Origin: Spirogloea muscicola
Lineage: Eukaryota; Streptophyta; Zygnematophyceae; Spirogloeales; Spirogloeaceae
Assembly (NCBI GenBank): GCA_009602725.1
Contig: WELB01000059.1
Coordinates: 671,071 to 717,921, forward strand
Direction of reading: 5' to 3'
DNA: 46,851 nt
In this document: positions 1 to 12,251 of the stretch, piece by piece
Position numbering within the stretch: the first letter of the stretch is position 1
Layout of the letters: the number at the start of each line of letters is the position of its first letter
Notes under the pieces: model-generated
Told to the model about the DNA's origin: nothing
Databases searched by the model: none
What the model saw: the letters and a program-made list of their open reading frames with translations, nothing else
Program-made: the position numbers and the translations under genes

Positions 1-2977
<2,977 letters not shown>

Positions 2978-3710
2978 GTCACCTGTATGCTGAGTTGCCC
3001 GCCGCCAGCATCCCGTGTCACAACGCCCAACCAGCATTTCTGCTTAGCAGCTTTTCTGCTCAGAATCCTTCAGAGCTGCCTGGCCTGTTGCACTGGGGTG
3101 TGGTATCTTACGGCTGGCCACCAGCTCGTACTGCGCTGGTCAACCTTGGCGCTGGGCTTGTAGAGCCGGTTGCAGAAACATGAGCGCTTGTACACATCTC
3201 TCAGCAGTTTGTCAAACTGATGGCCGACGAGACGCATAAGAATTTGAAGCCCTGAGCCCACATCACCACTTTGCAGCATTGTCGCACACAAAGCTGGCTG
3301 CTTGATTGGGCTAGGTGCGCGCTGTATAAACCTGCTACGTGTGGCAGCAAGCTTTTGGGCCATTATAGAGCAAAATGTCAGCTGAGATTGCTTGAGCATC
3401 TCAGCTGACAACAAAAGGCAGCTGAATGGTGCTGTACATCATGACAGGTTGAGTGGTCCTTCAGCAAAAGCCAGGGTGGTGTGCTAAGAGGTGGCTGTCC
3501 GCCAAACAGCACAAGGTGCTATCACTTCTAGCAGATACCCCGTACCAAGTACCCCGTATTCTATCTGAGACTTTCTGGACCAGTCTACATAACAAGCTCT
3601 ATATACAAGTCCTGGGCTGGCCCGCCCAGGACTGCTCTTGTCATGGCCCTGGTTGGTGAACCGCAAAAGAGGCCCCACTATAGTTGGACTGCAGTCGCTG
3701 GTAGTTGCAA
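2978..3710. other. Intergenic region between convergent genes
   Basis: This separates the end of the malic enzyme gene from the end of the minus-strand GNAT gene. Short open frames exist on both strands but show no family motif and no exon-like composition. I see no RNA gene or repeat copy here. Confidence 0.5.
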
Positions 3711-5770
3711 CTACAGGTTGATAACCATACACAGGCAACGGTCACGCGCCGCGAGCCGCGCAACGATGTTGCCTAAGAAGTGCTCCACCTGCAGCTGCCT
3801 TGGCACCTCCTGCACCTGTTGTGGAGATGGGACCAAGAAAAGACAACAAGCTTTTCCACGTCAGTTTGTTTAGCTTGTCAGCAATTGTAAGTGTGCGGTG
3901 CACAAACAGAGGACGCTATATGCAAGCAGAGAAAGAAAAGCCAAAAGCTCCAACATGTTGTTATCAGCAGGACACCACCACAGATCTTTGACAATTGCTC
4001 CCTCAAACATTGGATTGCTGTTCTCCAGGCCCACTATCTGCTCACCTCCTTGAAGCCTGCTCGTTCATAAAAGGAGATGCTGCAAGGAAGAGGCGGGGAA
4101 TCATCTTAGAATGCTGGCTCGACAGCAGAGAGGATAATCAAAATAGTGGTTATAGAATGGCTGAGGTCTGCCTCCGCTGCTGACCGCATCTGAAGTTAAC
4201 GACGTTGAGCAGTGAGCTAGTTTGACGCTGTCTTGCAGTTTGTCCCTTGGTCGTAAGTTTCTTGCAGAGGAGCTAAAACAAGCTTCTGAGTACTAAAATC
4301 TAGGACCTCTCAATGTCCTACACTGATAGATGAGGCAGTAACAGGGAGGCGTGGAGAGACGACTAAAAGGTAATGGGACGGATCAGAATTACGTGCGGCC
4401 AATGGTTAGCAGGTACAAGGGACCCTCGCTTTTGAACCTGCCCAGCAGAAATTGCAGGATCTTCTCGCCCGTCCCCCTCCCCCTGCGAATTAAATGCGAC
4501 TTCAGCACTGATATCCAAATTCAGGGACCCCTTGGTATATAACCAGATAAAAGCGAATGACAATGAGCAGCTAATGAGCAGCTGGCAATGCTTCGCCCAG
4601 AAGGAACACACAATGAACAGGTTGCAGTGAAGGAGCACACAGGGCAGACAGTGGTTGTTTAGCCTTTATAAGAGATGACTGCGATCAATTGACATGCAGG
4701 TGCGCTCTAACTCTCTATTCCAATCAGAACTGTTGTCTTCTTCACCAATCTACTTGCCTGTCGATCACACTTACATTGATACTGAATTTAATCCTGGCAA
4801 AAGACTCAGCAGAAAGACCCAAGTTGCACTACCTGAGCTCCTTGATGACCACAAGGCTGCGGACCTCTCGTAGGGCATCGTCGCCGGGCCAGACCTTGAC
4901 CTGGCCGACGCCCACGAGGCCTATCCTTGGGCCGCCGTCGGCGACCACGAACCGATCCTTGTTCAGCCCCAGTGGGTTCATGCTGTGCACATCAGCTGGG
5001 GGACTTATTAAAGGCTTGTAATAATATCCCCACGCTTTACCATATGGGCTTTCTATGGGGCGCATACAGCACGCATGCACTGCAACTACCACTGACTACT
5101 TCATGTGCAGTATGGAAATATGTTATGTTAGGCTGTACGTCAATTAAGTTGGGGAACTGCACTCCATCCCTTAGTGTTGATTAGTGCCTTTATCTTAACT
5201 GCGCTGGTCAGTGCCTCTCAGCTTTCTGAGGTCTCCTCACAATTCTGACAGGACGAGTCGACGAATGGTGGGCATGTCGGCGTCCGCGGCGGGCCGGAAT
5301 GTGACCGGGATGTCGCCGACGATGTCGCGCGCTATCGGCGCTGACGCACTTCCATTAGTGTGCGACTGCGCCCGCCTAAGGATAACCAAATGCAGCTGAA
5401 GTACATCAATGACGCTGTTATGGAAGCAGTATCTAACTTACATTCAGTCAAATGTAGACCAGGTCAGCTAGGCTACATCAGCTTAGTCTTAATGGCACTA
5501 TAACATTCACCATAACAGTCACACTCAGGCAAATGGAGACCAGGTCGCCACCGTCTGCCGGCGGCGCTGCAGGCGACCGTAACAGCCAAAGCTGCTAAAG
5601 TTGCAGGCCGCGCGCTGCATTTCCCGCATTTGTTAATTTTTTGAGACGGCCAGCGGCCCGCAGAGAGTGCTCACGGAAGCAGCAGAAGCGGCGGCGGCGG
5701 CGGCGGCGGCGGGGCCAGCGCCGGCGACGCCGGCGANCGCCGCCGCGGCGGCTGCCGGCGCCGCGGCCAT
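3711..5770 (-). CDS. GNAT-family N-acetyltransferase, plant/cyanobacterial type (6 exons)
   Basis: Predicted acetyl-CoA-dependent acetyltransferase; substrate unknown. Exons in transcript order: 5675-5770, 5241-5365, 4833-4982, 4393-4482, 4046-4079, 3711-3806 (or to 3809); phases join cleanly to about 197 residues. It starts with an Ala-rich leader (about 32 residues, one N at 5737), then VTFRPAADADMPTIRRLVL, MNPLGLNKDRFVVAD, VGVGQVKVW, the central strand REVRSLVVIKEL, the acetyl-CoA loop RGRGTG (R-x-x-G-x-G), GPLYLLTIGRT, FYERAGFKE, and a C-terminal tail of the plant family ending VINL. The Ala-rich N-terminus could be a plastid transit peptide, but an upstream in-frame ATG (5813-5815 region) is also possible. 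Every exon is under 151 bases, so single-frame scans miss the gene. Conservation of all core motifs suggests it is intact. Confidence 0.85.
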
Positions 5771-6178
5771 GGGCGAGCTCTCGGACCAGGCGGATTGGCG
5801 GAGTTTATCCATCACAAGAATCTGCCAAAACCTTGCTTTGCAAGAAATCTGTGGATTTGTAGAGAGGGCACGATCTGATCACAGCTGACATGTCACGACG
5901 AAGAAAACGGGTCCCTCCAGGTATGCAATTTTCGTTTCTTCGTAAGTACTGATCTGACAACGGGCTCCCAGCTCATGCTCGCTTTCCGTGAGTGTAGTGC
6001 GCTTTGGAAGTCCTCCCCGACTATCTTTCCCAACTTGCGAGGTTGTCGTGCCACAGGGCGTCGATTGCCATACAGTGTCGAGAAGTCAGATCAGTACGGA
6101 AGCAGGCAATAAATCAGCCTCGCTTGGTGGGCACTCAATGACATGAAGTGGAAAGCAGGTCTGCGATGACTTTAACAG
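5771..6178. other. Intergenic region upstream of the GNAT gene
   Basis: A presumed promoter and 5' UTR for the minus-strand GNAT gene. A short + strand frame continues the GCG tract (5667-5888), and another ATG at 5889 is followed by ten codons and a GT donor, but neither matches anything I know. The far end abuts the retroelement remnant. Confidence 0.4.
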
Positions 6179-6760
6179 CTACTTTGATATTGAAAGAAAA
6201 CAGCAGGACAGAAATTTATATAAAATAGGAGTAACCAACAGATGACGTGGTTGGCAATTGAGAACTTGGAATGAAAATGAACAATTTACTCCCCCCCCCC
6301 CAACTGCAAGTCCTGGAACAGGCGAAGGAGTTGGGTCTGAACCCAGACAAGTTCTGCGAAACCAGTCATCTGGAGGTATGCTTGTAAGCGGTGGTGTTAA
6401 ACAATGGATTTGCCACCCTCCATTACAGGTAGAGCATAATAACATAGCTGCAGCCTGATCTTTCCGCGTGCAGACTTCACATGATAAGTGTACAGGCACC
6501 CACTGCTGTGTACGATCGATAGTAGGATCGATGTTAGTTAGATGACAGGGGGAAACATTCTGGATGTGATCAGAAATTTCCCTGCCACAAGACCCCTGAA
6601 GGCGAACAACAACGGAGGAGTTGTTGTCAACAACCTTACATATGAATGGACCTGCGGTAACATCCAAGCCAAGCTTTACCTTCATCAATTGCAGTGATTG
6701 GTCGGCCATCAATGTAGCTCCCAAGCTTTTCTCTGAGATTGGCGCACCGCATTGTACCAT
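6179..6760 (-). pseudogene. Retroelement 3' coding end: post-integrase domain plus degenerate PHD finger
   Basis: This frame follows the Gag-protease frame on the same strand and overlaps it by about 50 bases in another frame. Its first part has the small beta-barrel pattern seen after integrase in Ty3/gypsy elements (KLGLDVTAGPF, VVVRLQGSCGRE, HIQNVSPCHLTNIDP). It is followed by a PHD-like zinc finger: CEVC, then LLCSTCNGGW, then HCLTPPLTSIPPDDW and a final RTC. The expected Cys right after the conserved W-F pair is Arg here, so the C4HC3 set lacks one ligand. Reverse transcriptase, RNase H and integrase are absent between protease and this part. It is therefore a piece of a deleted element, not an active gene. 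The PHD assignment rests on spacing of Cys/His and the LTPPL signature. Confidence 0.7.
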
Positions 6761-8367
6761 TGCAGACTCTGCAACAGAGGTTTGTCAGAACCCATCATGC
6801 GTCCATCTGTCTCTGGAGTTAAAGCCGACGTTCTCAATTTTCTGGATTTGCCTGATGCATGTGGCACACCTGCAACCATGCCACTGTATGCTGGAATGTC
6901 AGCAGACTGCTTTCCTTGAAGTAGTGGTAAGAAGACTTTGGGTGCATTAGACATTCGCCTGGGAGGTCTATACCAAGCTTGTTCTGCATAATAGTCAATA
7001 CCAAAACCTATCGGTACTAGGAATTCTGTACCCAGTAATAAATCATAACTGTCAGCCTTGGTGATCATGCAACAAACGGAGACTGTGGTTGTCAACATGG
7101 GATTTCCTCTATTCAGGATAATATGCAAGGGCTTCTTGGTGATGCCGACAATGCACTCGGTGCCTCCCGTTGCAGTCTTGATCTTCACATTGGCGCGAAC
7201 AACATCAACTTTCACAAGCTTCATAGACTTAGCAAAACGTCGACCCATTAGTATAGGCTGAGCGCCGGTGTCCATGACGACCAGAGTAGGCTTCGTCGTA
7301 GCCGAACCTGTTGTCACCTGGACGAGACCACTAGCATTGTCCACCATAGCCACAGAAGGCAGTGGCTTGCTGGGCTCAGTAATAGCTGCAGGCAATGCTG
7401 CAACAACTGAGACACAATTAACCGCATAATCCTCCGTCTCACCGGAGTATTGTTGTCTGCCGGGAATAAAATCCTCGTCTTCCTCGTCTTCCTGCATGTG
7501 TAGGTCTGGAACTGCAGCCGAAACTATCTTACTCTCTTGATGCTTCTGCGTAACAGCAATCTGCTTGGTCAGCTCAGCAATTTGTCTTGCCATCTGGTCA
7601 AATTTAGTATCCTGAGACTCGATGGGTCCACTGGTTGATGGTAAGTCATTCCCCGCAGCTACCTTGCTTCTCAAAGACATAGGCATTTTCTCAGGGTACT
7701 TACGCCAACACTGCTGTTCAACATGACCTGACCTTGAACAATATGCACACATGGTACCAGTAGTCTGATGCAAGGACGTGCAATCCCTCTTGAGATGGCC
7801 TTTCTTCCCACACCCATGACACTCTGGGACTGGGCGAGTATGGCCAGAAGATCTCTCAACATACTGAACAGTAGAAGGCAAAGCAGCAATAGCCGTCTTC
7901 ATACCTGCTGTTTGGTTATCGTCTTTGATAGTCTGCTTCGATCCTTGGTGACCTGCAGTGTTAGCAAAGCGCTCATCTACACATTGTAATGTGTAATCAT
8001 CATTTTCTTTCTTTAGCAAACTCTGAAAAACATCGGCTAGATCATAGTCTTCTTTGTGTAACTGATGTTTTCTCGTCAGGAGAAGAGTCTGGAGCTGGTC
8101 AAGGGATTTTCCTGCCATGACTCGCAAGAACTGCACAGCCAAATCCTTCTTACTGATCGAGGTTGCTGACTGCTCAATGACCTTAATGAAACGGTCATTA
8201 CATATAGTGACCGATTCACCAGGCTTGCGACTGAACTTCATCAATGCTTGCTTATGAACCATTGACTGGAAAGTGTTCAGCAAGACGTCTACACATCTGA
8301 CCCACCGGGTCGTCTGTCCATTGCGGACGTGGGCACCGGCATAGGACGCAGACCTACAGAGAGCCAT
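6709..8367 (-). mobile_element. Retroelement Gag-protease (LTR type, probably Ty3/gypsy-like)
   Basis: An open frame of 552 residues. The N-terminal half is Gag-like and ends in two CCHC zinc knuckles: CHGCGKKGHLKRDC (about residues 180-195) and CAYCSRSGHVEQQC (about 208-222), which bind nucleic acid. A coiled-coil-like acidic linker follows. The aspartic protease active site is VVMDTGAQPILMG, about residue 365, with the matching flap-side region CIVGITKKP and the strand SYDLLLGTEFL. The frame then stops at 6709 before any polymerase motif. The first dozen residues come from one arm of the 8331-8454 inverted repeat, so the original Gag N-terminus may be replaced. I found no LTR pair. The uninterrupted frame suggests recent arrival or selection for the protein. 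Confidence 0.85.
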
Positions 8368-8454
8368 ACCCCGACGAGCCCGGTCTGACGCGACCGGACG
8401 CGGGGGCTCGTCGGGGTACGGCTCTCTGTAGGTCTGTGTCCTATGCCGGTGCCC
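8331..8454. repeat. Near-perfect 51-bp inverted repeat with 22-base loop
   Basis: Left arm 8331-8381 and right arm 8404-8454 are reverse complements with two mismatches; the loop is 8382-8403. The left arm carries the ATG and first codons of the Gag frame; in the right arm the ATG equivalent is mutated. It could fold into a strong hairpin. Origin may be a foldback duplication at the element edge. Confidence 0.9.
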
Positions 8455-8469
8455 GCGTCTTCTTGACGT

Positions 8470-8620
8470 GGCCCTGGATGCGCGCGCTACGCTCGCTGGG
8501 CAGCGGCAGCAGCAGTGGCGGCGGCGGCAGCAGCGATGGGTTCACGCCTTACTGGCGTGACTCTGGACGCGCGCGCTACGCTTGCTGGGCAGCGGCGGCG
8601 GCGACAGCGCCAGCGACGGC
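8470..8620. repeat. GC-rich imperfect direct repeat
   Basis: Two copies of a segment reading roughly GCGCGCGCTACGCTYGCTGG lie about 90 bases apart (near 8480 and 8568), each followed by a GGCAGCGGC tract. They lie between the inverted repeat and the 92-bp arm and encode nothing I recognise. Confidence 0.6.
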
Positions 8621-8641
8621 GGCAAAGGTTGGCAGCAGCCA

Positions 8642-8733
8642 AAGAAAATTTCGTGTATTTGAAACAAACATAGGCCAATGGCCAAGTACAAAGGCAAGCA
8701 AGCACATCTAAATATCTACATAACCTACAGCAG
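8642..8733 (-). repeat. Repeat family B, inverted copy (left 92-bp arm)
   Basis: This is the reverse complement of 9546-9637 with about one mismatch over 92 bases. It contains the block GGCCAATGGCCAAGTACAAA. By comparison with 9546-9637 and 35846-35905, where the block follows a LINE-like stop codon, it seems to be the 3' non-coding end of that element family. Confidence 0.9.
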
Positions 8734-8793
8734 CCAAAGGGAGAGACGAGGCCGAGCAAATGGCTCGGTCCCGGCCCTCCACACCCCTTTATG

Positions 8794-8866
8794 CCCTGAA
8801 CAATGTATTGGCTTGAATTGGCCTCCCTTTCAATTCATGCGCCCCGCGCGCCTTCTCTCTTTTTAT
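8794..8866 (+). repeat. Repeat family A, copy 1
   Basis: About 70 bases beginning CTGAACAATGTATTGGCTTG and ending in CGCGCGCCTTCTCTCTTT. Near-identical or related copies occur at 9709, 10219, 18391, 37594 and 44236. Confidence 0.85.
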
Positions 8867-9064
8867 GCCTGGTCAGAAAGAGAATGACATTGTTTGTTGG
8901 GGTGGGCCATGTGGCGCATTCGGGTTCCCCAGCCTCAAGGCTAGTGTAGAGACTCACTTCTACCACAACCTACCATTTCTACACCACTGCCCTACTGGTT
9001 CCTCACGGCTCATCGAGGCATATCACGCCTTCGACGCGCTTTCGTGAGCTTTCTTGGCCTAATG

Positions 9065-9535
9065 CATCAGGGGCTTTGAGTGGCGAAGGTGGCAAGAGGG
9101 CAATGCGCTGCAAGCCGAGGCACTGATTGACCATGGCGGCAAAGGAGAGTACGCACCGTTGATGGTCACGCAGTGGGGCAGTGCAGAACAAAGGAAGATG
9201 CAGCACTACTCCGACTACCCTCGATGCGACCAGCTCCTGCCAGCGGCAATCGACATCTATGGCTGTCTGGGTCCTCGATTTCACACCCTCCTCCAAAACA
9301 TTGCCAATCTAGGCTACACACGACGTGCAGATGTGTTTCCGGCTGAAATGGGCTTGCCAGCTGCATATTTGTCGTTCTTGCGACGTCGAGTTTCGGCCTG
9401 TTTGCAGCGAGCTCAGGCAATGCCTTGCATCAGAAAGCTGGGCGAGCTCTAGTTGGTGACAGAAGGGCTTCGTACCTGACATCTAGTATTCATGCATCTG
9501 TTAGCGACCTTTATGTTTTGACCCGTGGATTTTGA
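9065..9535 (+). pseudogene. LINE-like polyprotein C-terminus, one frameshift
   Basis: An open frame covers roughly 9065-9430 (FEWRRWQEGNALQAEALIDH, LLPAAIDIYGCLGPRFHTLL, RRRVSACLQRAQA). It must shift frame near 9415 to continue as HQKAGRALVGDRRASYL and end SVSDLYVLTRGF-stop at 9533-9535. The same C-terminal signature recurs at 35701-35832, 37200-37469, 17940-18113 and 46591-46851. The pattern (LPAA-x-D-x-YG, then LQR, then a fixed tail) recalls the region after the reverse transcriptase of plant and algal non-LTR elements. No RT domain is visible here, so the LINE assignment is inference; the repeat relationship is direct. Confidence 0.6.
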
Positions 9536-9545
9536 GCGGGTCAAC

Positions 9546-9637
9546 CTGCTGTAGGTTATGTAGATATTTAGATGTGCTTGCTTGCCTTTGTACTTGGCCA
9601 TTGGCCTATGTTTGTTTCAAATACACGAGATTTTCTT
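9546..9637 (+). repeat. Repeat family B, direct copy (right 92-bp arm)
   Basis: It starts 11 bases after the LINE-like stop codon and mirrors 8642-8733. Together the arms bound a 996-bp segment. Its position after the stop codon suggests a 3' UTR. Confidence 0.9.
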
Positions 9638-9708
9638 GTTGATGGGCGAGGCGCTGGCGACTGATCCGGATGATGCTCCGACGCCGAGCCGGATTGAAAC
9701 CTATCTTT

Positions 9709-9850
9709 TCTGAACAATGTATTGGCTTGAATTGGCCTCCCTTTCAATTCATGCAACCCGCGCGCCTTCTCTCTTTTCTGTGCATTCTTTTTGGGCTGGC
9801 TTTTCGCAGCCCTTGCCCCCATTGGGAGTGCAGTGCCACTTCTTTCTTTT
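9709..9850 (+). repeat. Repeat family A copy 2 joined to family C
   Basis: Family A spans 9709-9778. Directly after it comes the family C block TTTTTGGGCTGGCTTTTCGC and a CCATTGGGAGTGC segment (9784-9850). The same A/C pairing occurs in inverted order at 18338-18464, so A and C probably belong to one element. Confidence 0.85.
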
Positions 9851-10218
9851 CTGACTGAAGCGGGTTGGAGATGCCGCGCTCGCGACCCCACCTTCACACC
9901 TTATTGGAAAGTGACGCACCCTTGGATGCCCACGTGAGCAGCCACCTCCGCATCCTTGTCAGCACCGACACCAATGAGCCACCGACGGGATATCTATCGC
10001 ATGACACCCTCTTTTTCTATGGGCAAGCCATCTCGACATATCCGCGCAGTTATTTAGGGCCAATTTACACCGGGATGGACGGACGGGCGCTGCCGTCCGC
10101 CCCGCTGGAGGGGCGGACGCGGCCACGGAGGCCGAGGCCGCCTGCACGTGCAGGACCGTATTTGAAATCTCGTGTATTGGGGGGTGAGGGGTGCCAGCTG
10201 TCCCTTTTCGGGCAGGCC

Positions 10219-10287
10219 GAAGAGAGAAGGCGCGCGGTGCGCATGAAATTAAAGCGAGGCCATTTCAAGCCAATCCATTGTTCAGAC
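10219..10287 (-). repeat. Repeat family A, inverted copy
   Basis: Reverse complement of the family A block, inside the left part of the TIR element. Read on the + strand it gives RRRAVRMKLKRGHFKPIHCS, almost the same peptide as the 37.6-kb copy read on the minus strand, so the repeat may once have been coding. Confidence 0.8.
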
Positions 10288-10339
10288 AAAAACTAGCGCA
10301 AAGATAAGGAAGGGGGCCTTGTTGACCAATCAAACGACC

Positions 10340-11230
10340 ACTGCTGGAGCTGCGGGGTGAGTGGGGCAGCAGCAGTGGCAGAAGGGATGACAGGGGTGGT
10401 AATGAGGGCCGGGAAAGTTGATCACGGCCTTGGCAACCAGTCCTACGACCCCGTCTGAAGCCGAAGGAAATGTCGTGTATTTGAAAACGAAGGCCAATAT
10501 GGCCAAGTACAAAGGCAAGCACATCTAATGACGTAGCAGCTAGCTACTAGCAGCTCCTGGAGCTGCTAGAAGATAGTGCGGACAAATTGACTGATAGAGG
10601 AGTGGGGCAGCAGCAGTGGCAGGAGGAATGGAGGGTGGGGGGAAAGAGAGCCGGAAGTGCCAAGTGCGGCGTTGTTGACCTGTCCTGCTGGAGCTGCTAG
10701 AGGAGTGGGGCAGCAGTAGTAGCAGGAGGGATGGCAGGGGGGGAAAGGAGAGCCGAAAGTGCCGATGAGGGCATTGACGACCTGGCCTGGCAGCAGTAGC
10801 AGGAGGAGGGAGGGGGGGGGGGGGAAAGGAGGGCCGGCTGCTAGAGGGGTGAGACAGCAGGAGTGGCAGGAGGAATGGAGGGGTGGGGGGTGGAAGAGGG
10901 CTGGAAGTGCCGATTGGGGCCTTGTCGACCTGTCCTGCTGGAGCTGCTAGAGGAGGAGTGGGGCAGCAGCAGGAGAAGGAGCGATGGCAGGGGGGGGGAG
11001 GAGGCCCAGAAGTGCCAATGAGGGCCTTGTCGGCCTGGCCTGCGTCCGTTTCAGGAGCTGCTGGAGGAGTGGAGCAGCAGCAGTGGCAGGAGGGATGGCG
11101 AGGGTGGGAAGGAGGGCCAGAAATGCCGATGGAGGCCTTGTCGACCCGTCCTGCGTCCGCTTCTGGGGCTGCTGGAGGAGTGGGAGGCAGCAGCTGTGGC
11201 AGCAGGGTGGCAGGGGTGGGAGGGAGGGCC
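10340..11230 (+). repeat. Imperfect minisatellite, about eight units of 95-155 bp
   Basis: Each unit holds a form of GAGCTGCTAGAGGAGTGGGG followed by CAGCAGCAGTGGCAGGAGG and a GGAAGTGCCRATGAGGGCCT block. Units start near 10349, 10588, 10690, 10845, 10940, 11054 and 11165, with a partial near 10780. Poly-G runs of up to about 14 interrupt it. A fragment of family B (10465-10528, inverted) is embedded. Confidence 0.8.
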
Positions 11231-11698
11231 GGCAGTGCCGGGGCCGCCAAGAACGGGAAGGCCGAAGGGACAGCACGAGCGAGGGTGACCGGGGAAGCTC
11301 GGCAGCCGGCAAGGCGCCCTGGGGGGGGAGGAGGGGCGGGGCCTGGCGCGGCCTTGAGCGGGGCGCCCAAGGGAGCCGCGGGGCCTGGCACAGCGGTGGT
11401 GGGGGCGCCGAGGGGGACTGGGGCCGCCGCCGTCGCCGTCGCCGGGCGCCACAACGGTCGGGGGCAGAAGAAAGGCCTGAGGAGGATGACTGGTGGAGCT
11501 CGGCAGCCGGCAAGGCGCCCGGGGGGGGCCCCGGGGCCTGGCGCAGCCTTGAGCGGGGTGCCCGAGGAAACCCCGGGGCCTGGCGCGGCCATGAGCGCGG
11601 CGGAGCGAGCGCGCCAGCCGGCGGCGGCAGTGGGCAATTGGGCCGCCGCCCAATTGCGAAGCCGAAGGGGGGGGTGGACGAGGGAGCGAGGGGGGGGT

Positions 11699-11742
11699 GG
11701 ACGGAACTGGGCCCTCCTCGGGAGGTGGGCCCAGTTCCGTCC
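11699..11742. repeat. Perfect 16-bp inverted repeat (hairpin)
   Basis: GGACGGAACTGGGCCC at 11699-11714 is followed after 12 bases by its exact reverse complement at 11727-11742. The loop is itself partly self-complementary. It lies near the right end of the TIR element. Confidence 0.9.
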
Positions 11743-12149
11743 GCCCTCGTGGCAAACGCGCGCGTTTCTTCGCTAACGCGCCCCCCAAAAAACGTCCTAG
11801 TCAGTGCCACTGTGGCGCCTCCGTGGCGCGCGTCCGCGTCCGGGCGCTCCATACACCGCGCGACACGTAGCCCTCCGTCCGTCCGCCCGTCCCGGTGCAA
11901 ATTGGCCCTAACTAGGTGCCCGGGCCGTCAACTCCAAGCCTTAACGGCCCCATCGCCGTCACCCTGACTGGCCCCGCTATCCCGGCAACCCGGGGGGGGG
12001 GCGGGGGGGGACCAGCCTGCCACGTCAGCAGTGCATGCCCCGCCGGGCGCGGACAGGCCGCCACCTGGCCGTGCCAGCCGCCCCCGCCCCCGTGGCGCCC
12101 GCCACGTGGCAGCGTAGCTCCCATGCCCAGACCCGCGCCACACCACCCT

Positions 12150-12251
12150 CTTCACAACATCGCCGTCGCCGCCGCATCCGCCGCCGCCGCCGCCAAAGCC
12201 GCCGCCGTCGTCGCCGCCGCCGCCGCCTTCGCCGCCGCCAAAGCCGCCGCC
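12150..12251 (+). repeat. (GCC)n tract in the 5' leader of the HVA22-like gene
   Basis: An interrupted CCG/GCC triplet tract runs directly into GCCATGG, the proposed start codon. The tract is open in frame, so a longer Ala-rich N-terminus from an ATG at 12124 is possible. Confidence 0.8.

Larger units (their letters stand above)
10054..11911. mobile_element. 1.86-kb element with terminal inverted repeats, non-coding
   Basis: Left end 10054-10090 and right end 11875-11911 are inverted copies beginning TTAGGGCCAATTTRCACCGG, followed on both sides by GGA/GGC-rich sequence. The inside is GC-rich and filled with an imperfect minisatellite (10340-11230) and GGGGCCTGGCGCGGCC-like repeats (11300-11610). 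It contains no transposase-like frame: the long frames are proline- or glycine-rich translations of the repeats. It is best read as a non-autonomous DNA element. I could not see a clear target-site duplication (flanks GTTAT and CTAGG). Confidence 0.65.

Noticed and set aside
3070-3414. A 114-codon minus-strand frame in the first intergenic region
   Set aside because: No motif, no splice logic, and the GNAT gene on that strand is complete without it.
5667-5888. A + strand frame through the GCG tract continuing as MGELSDQADWRSL
   Set aside because: The opposite strand fits a start exon whose phase joins the conserved GNAT exons; the + frame has no match or neighbouring exon.
10540-11967. Several long open frames on both strands (up to 365 codons) in the GC-rich minisatellite
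   Set aside because: They are Pro-, Gly-, Ala- or Arg-rich translations of tandem repeats, overlap in many frames and have no family motif.
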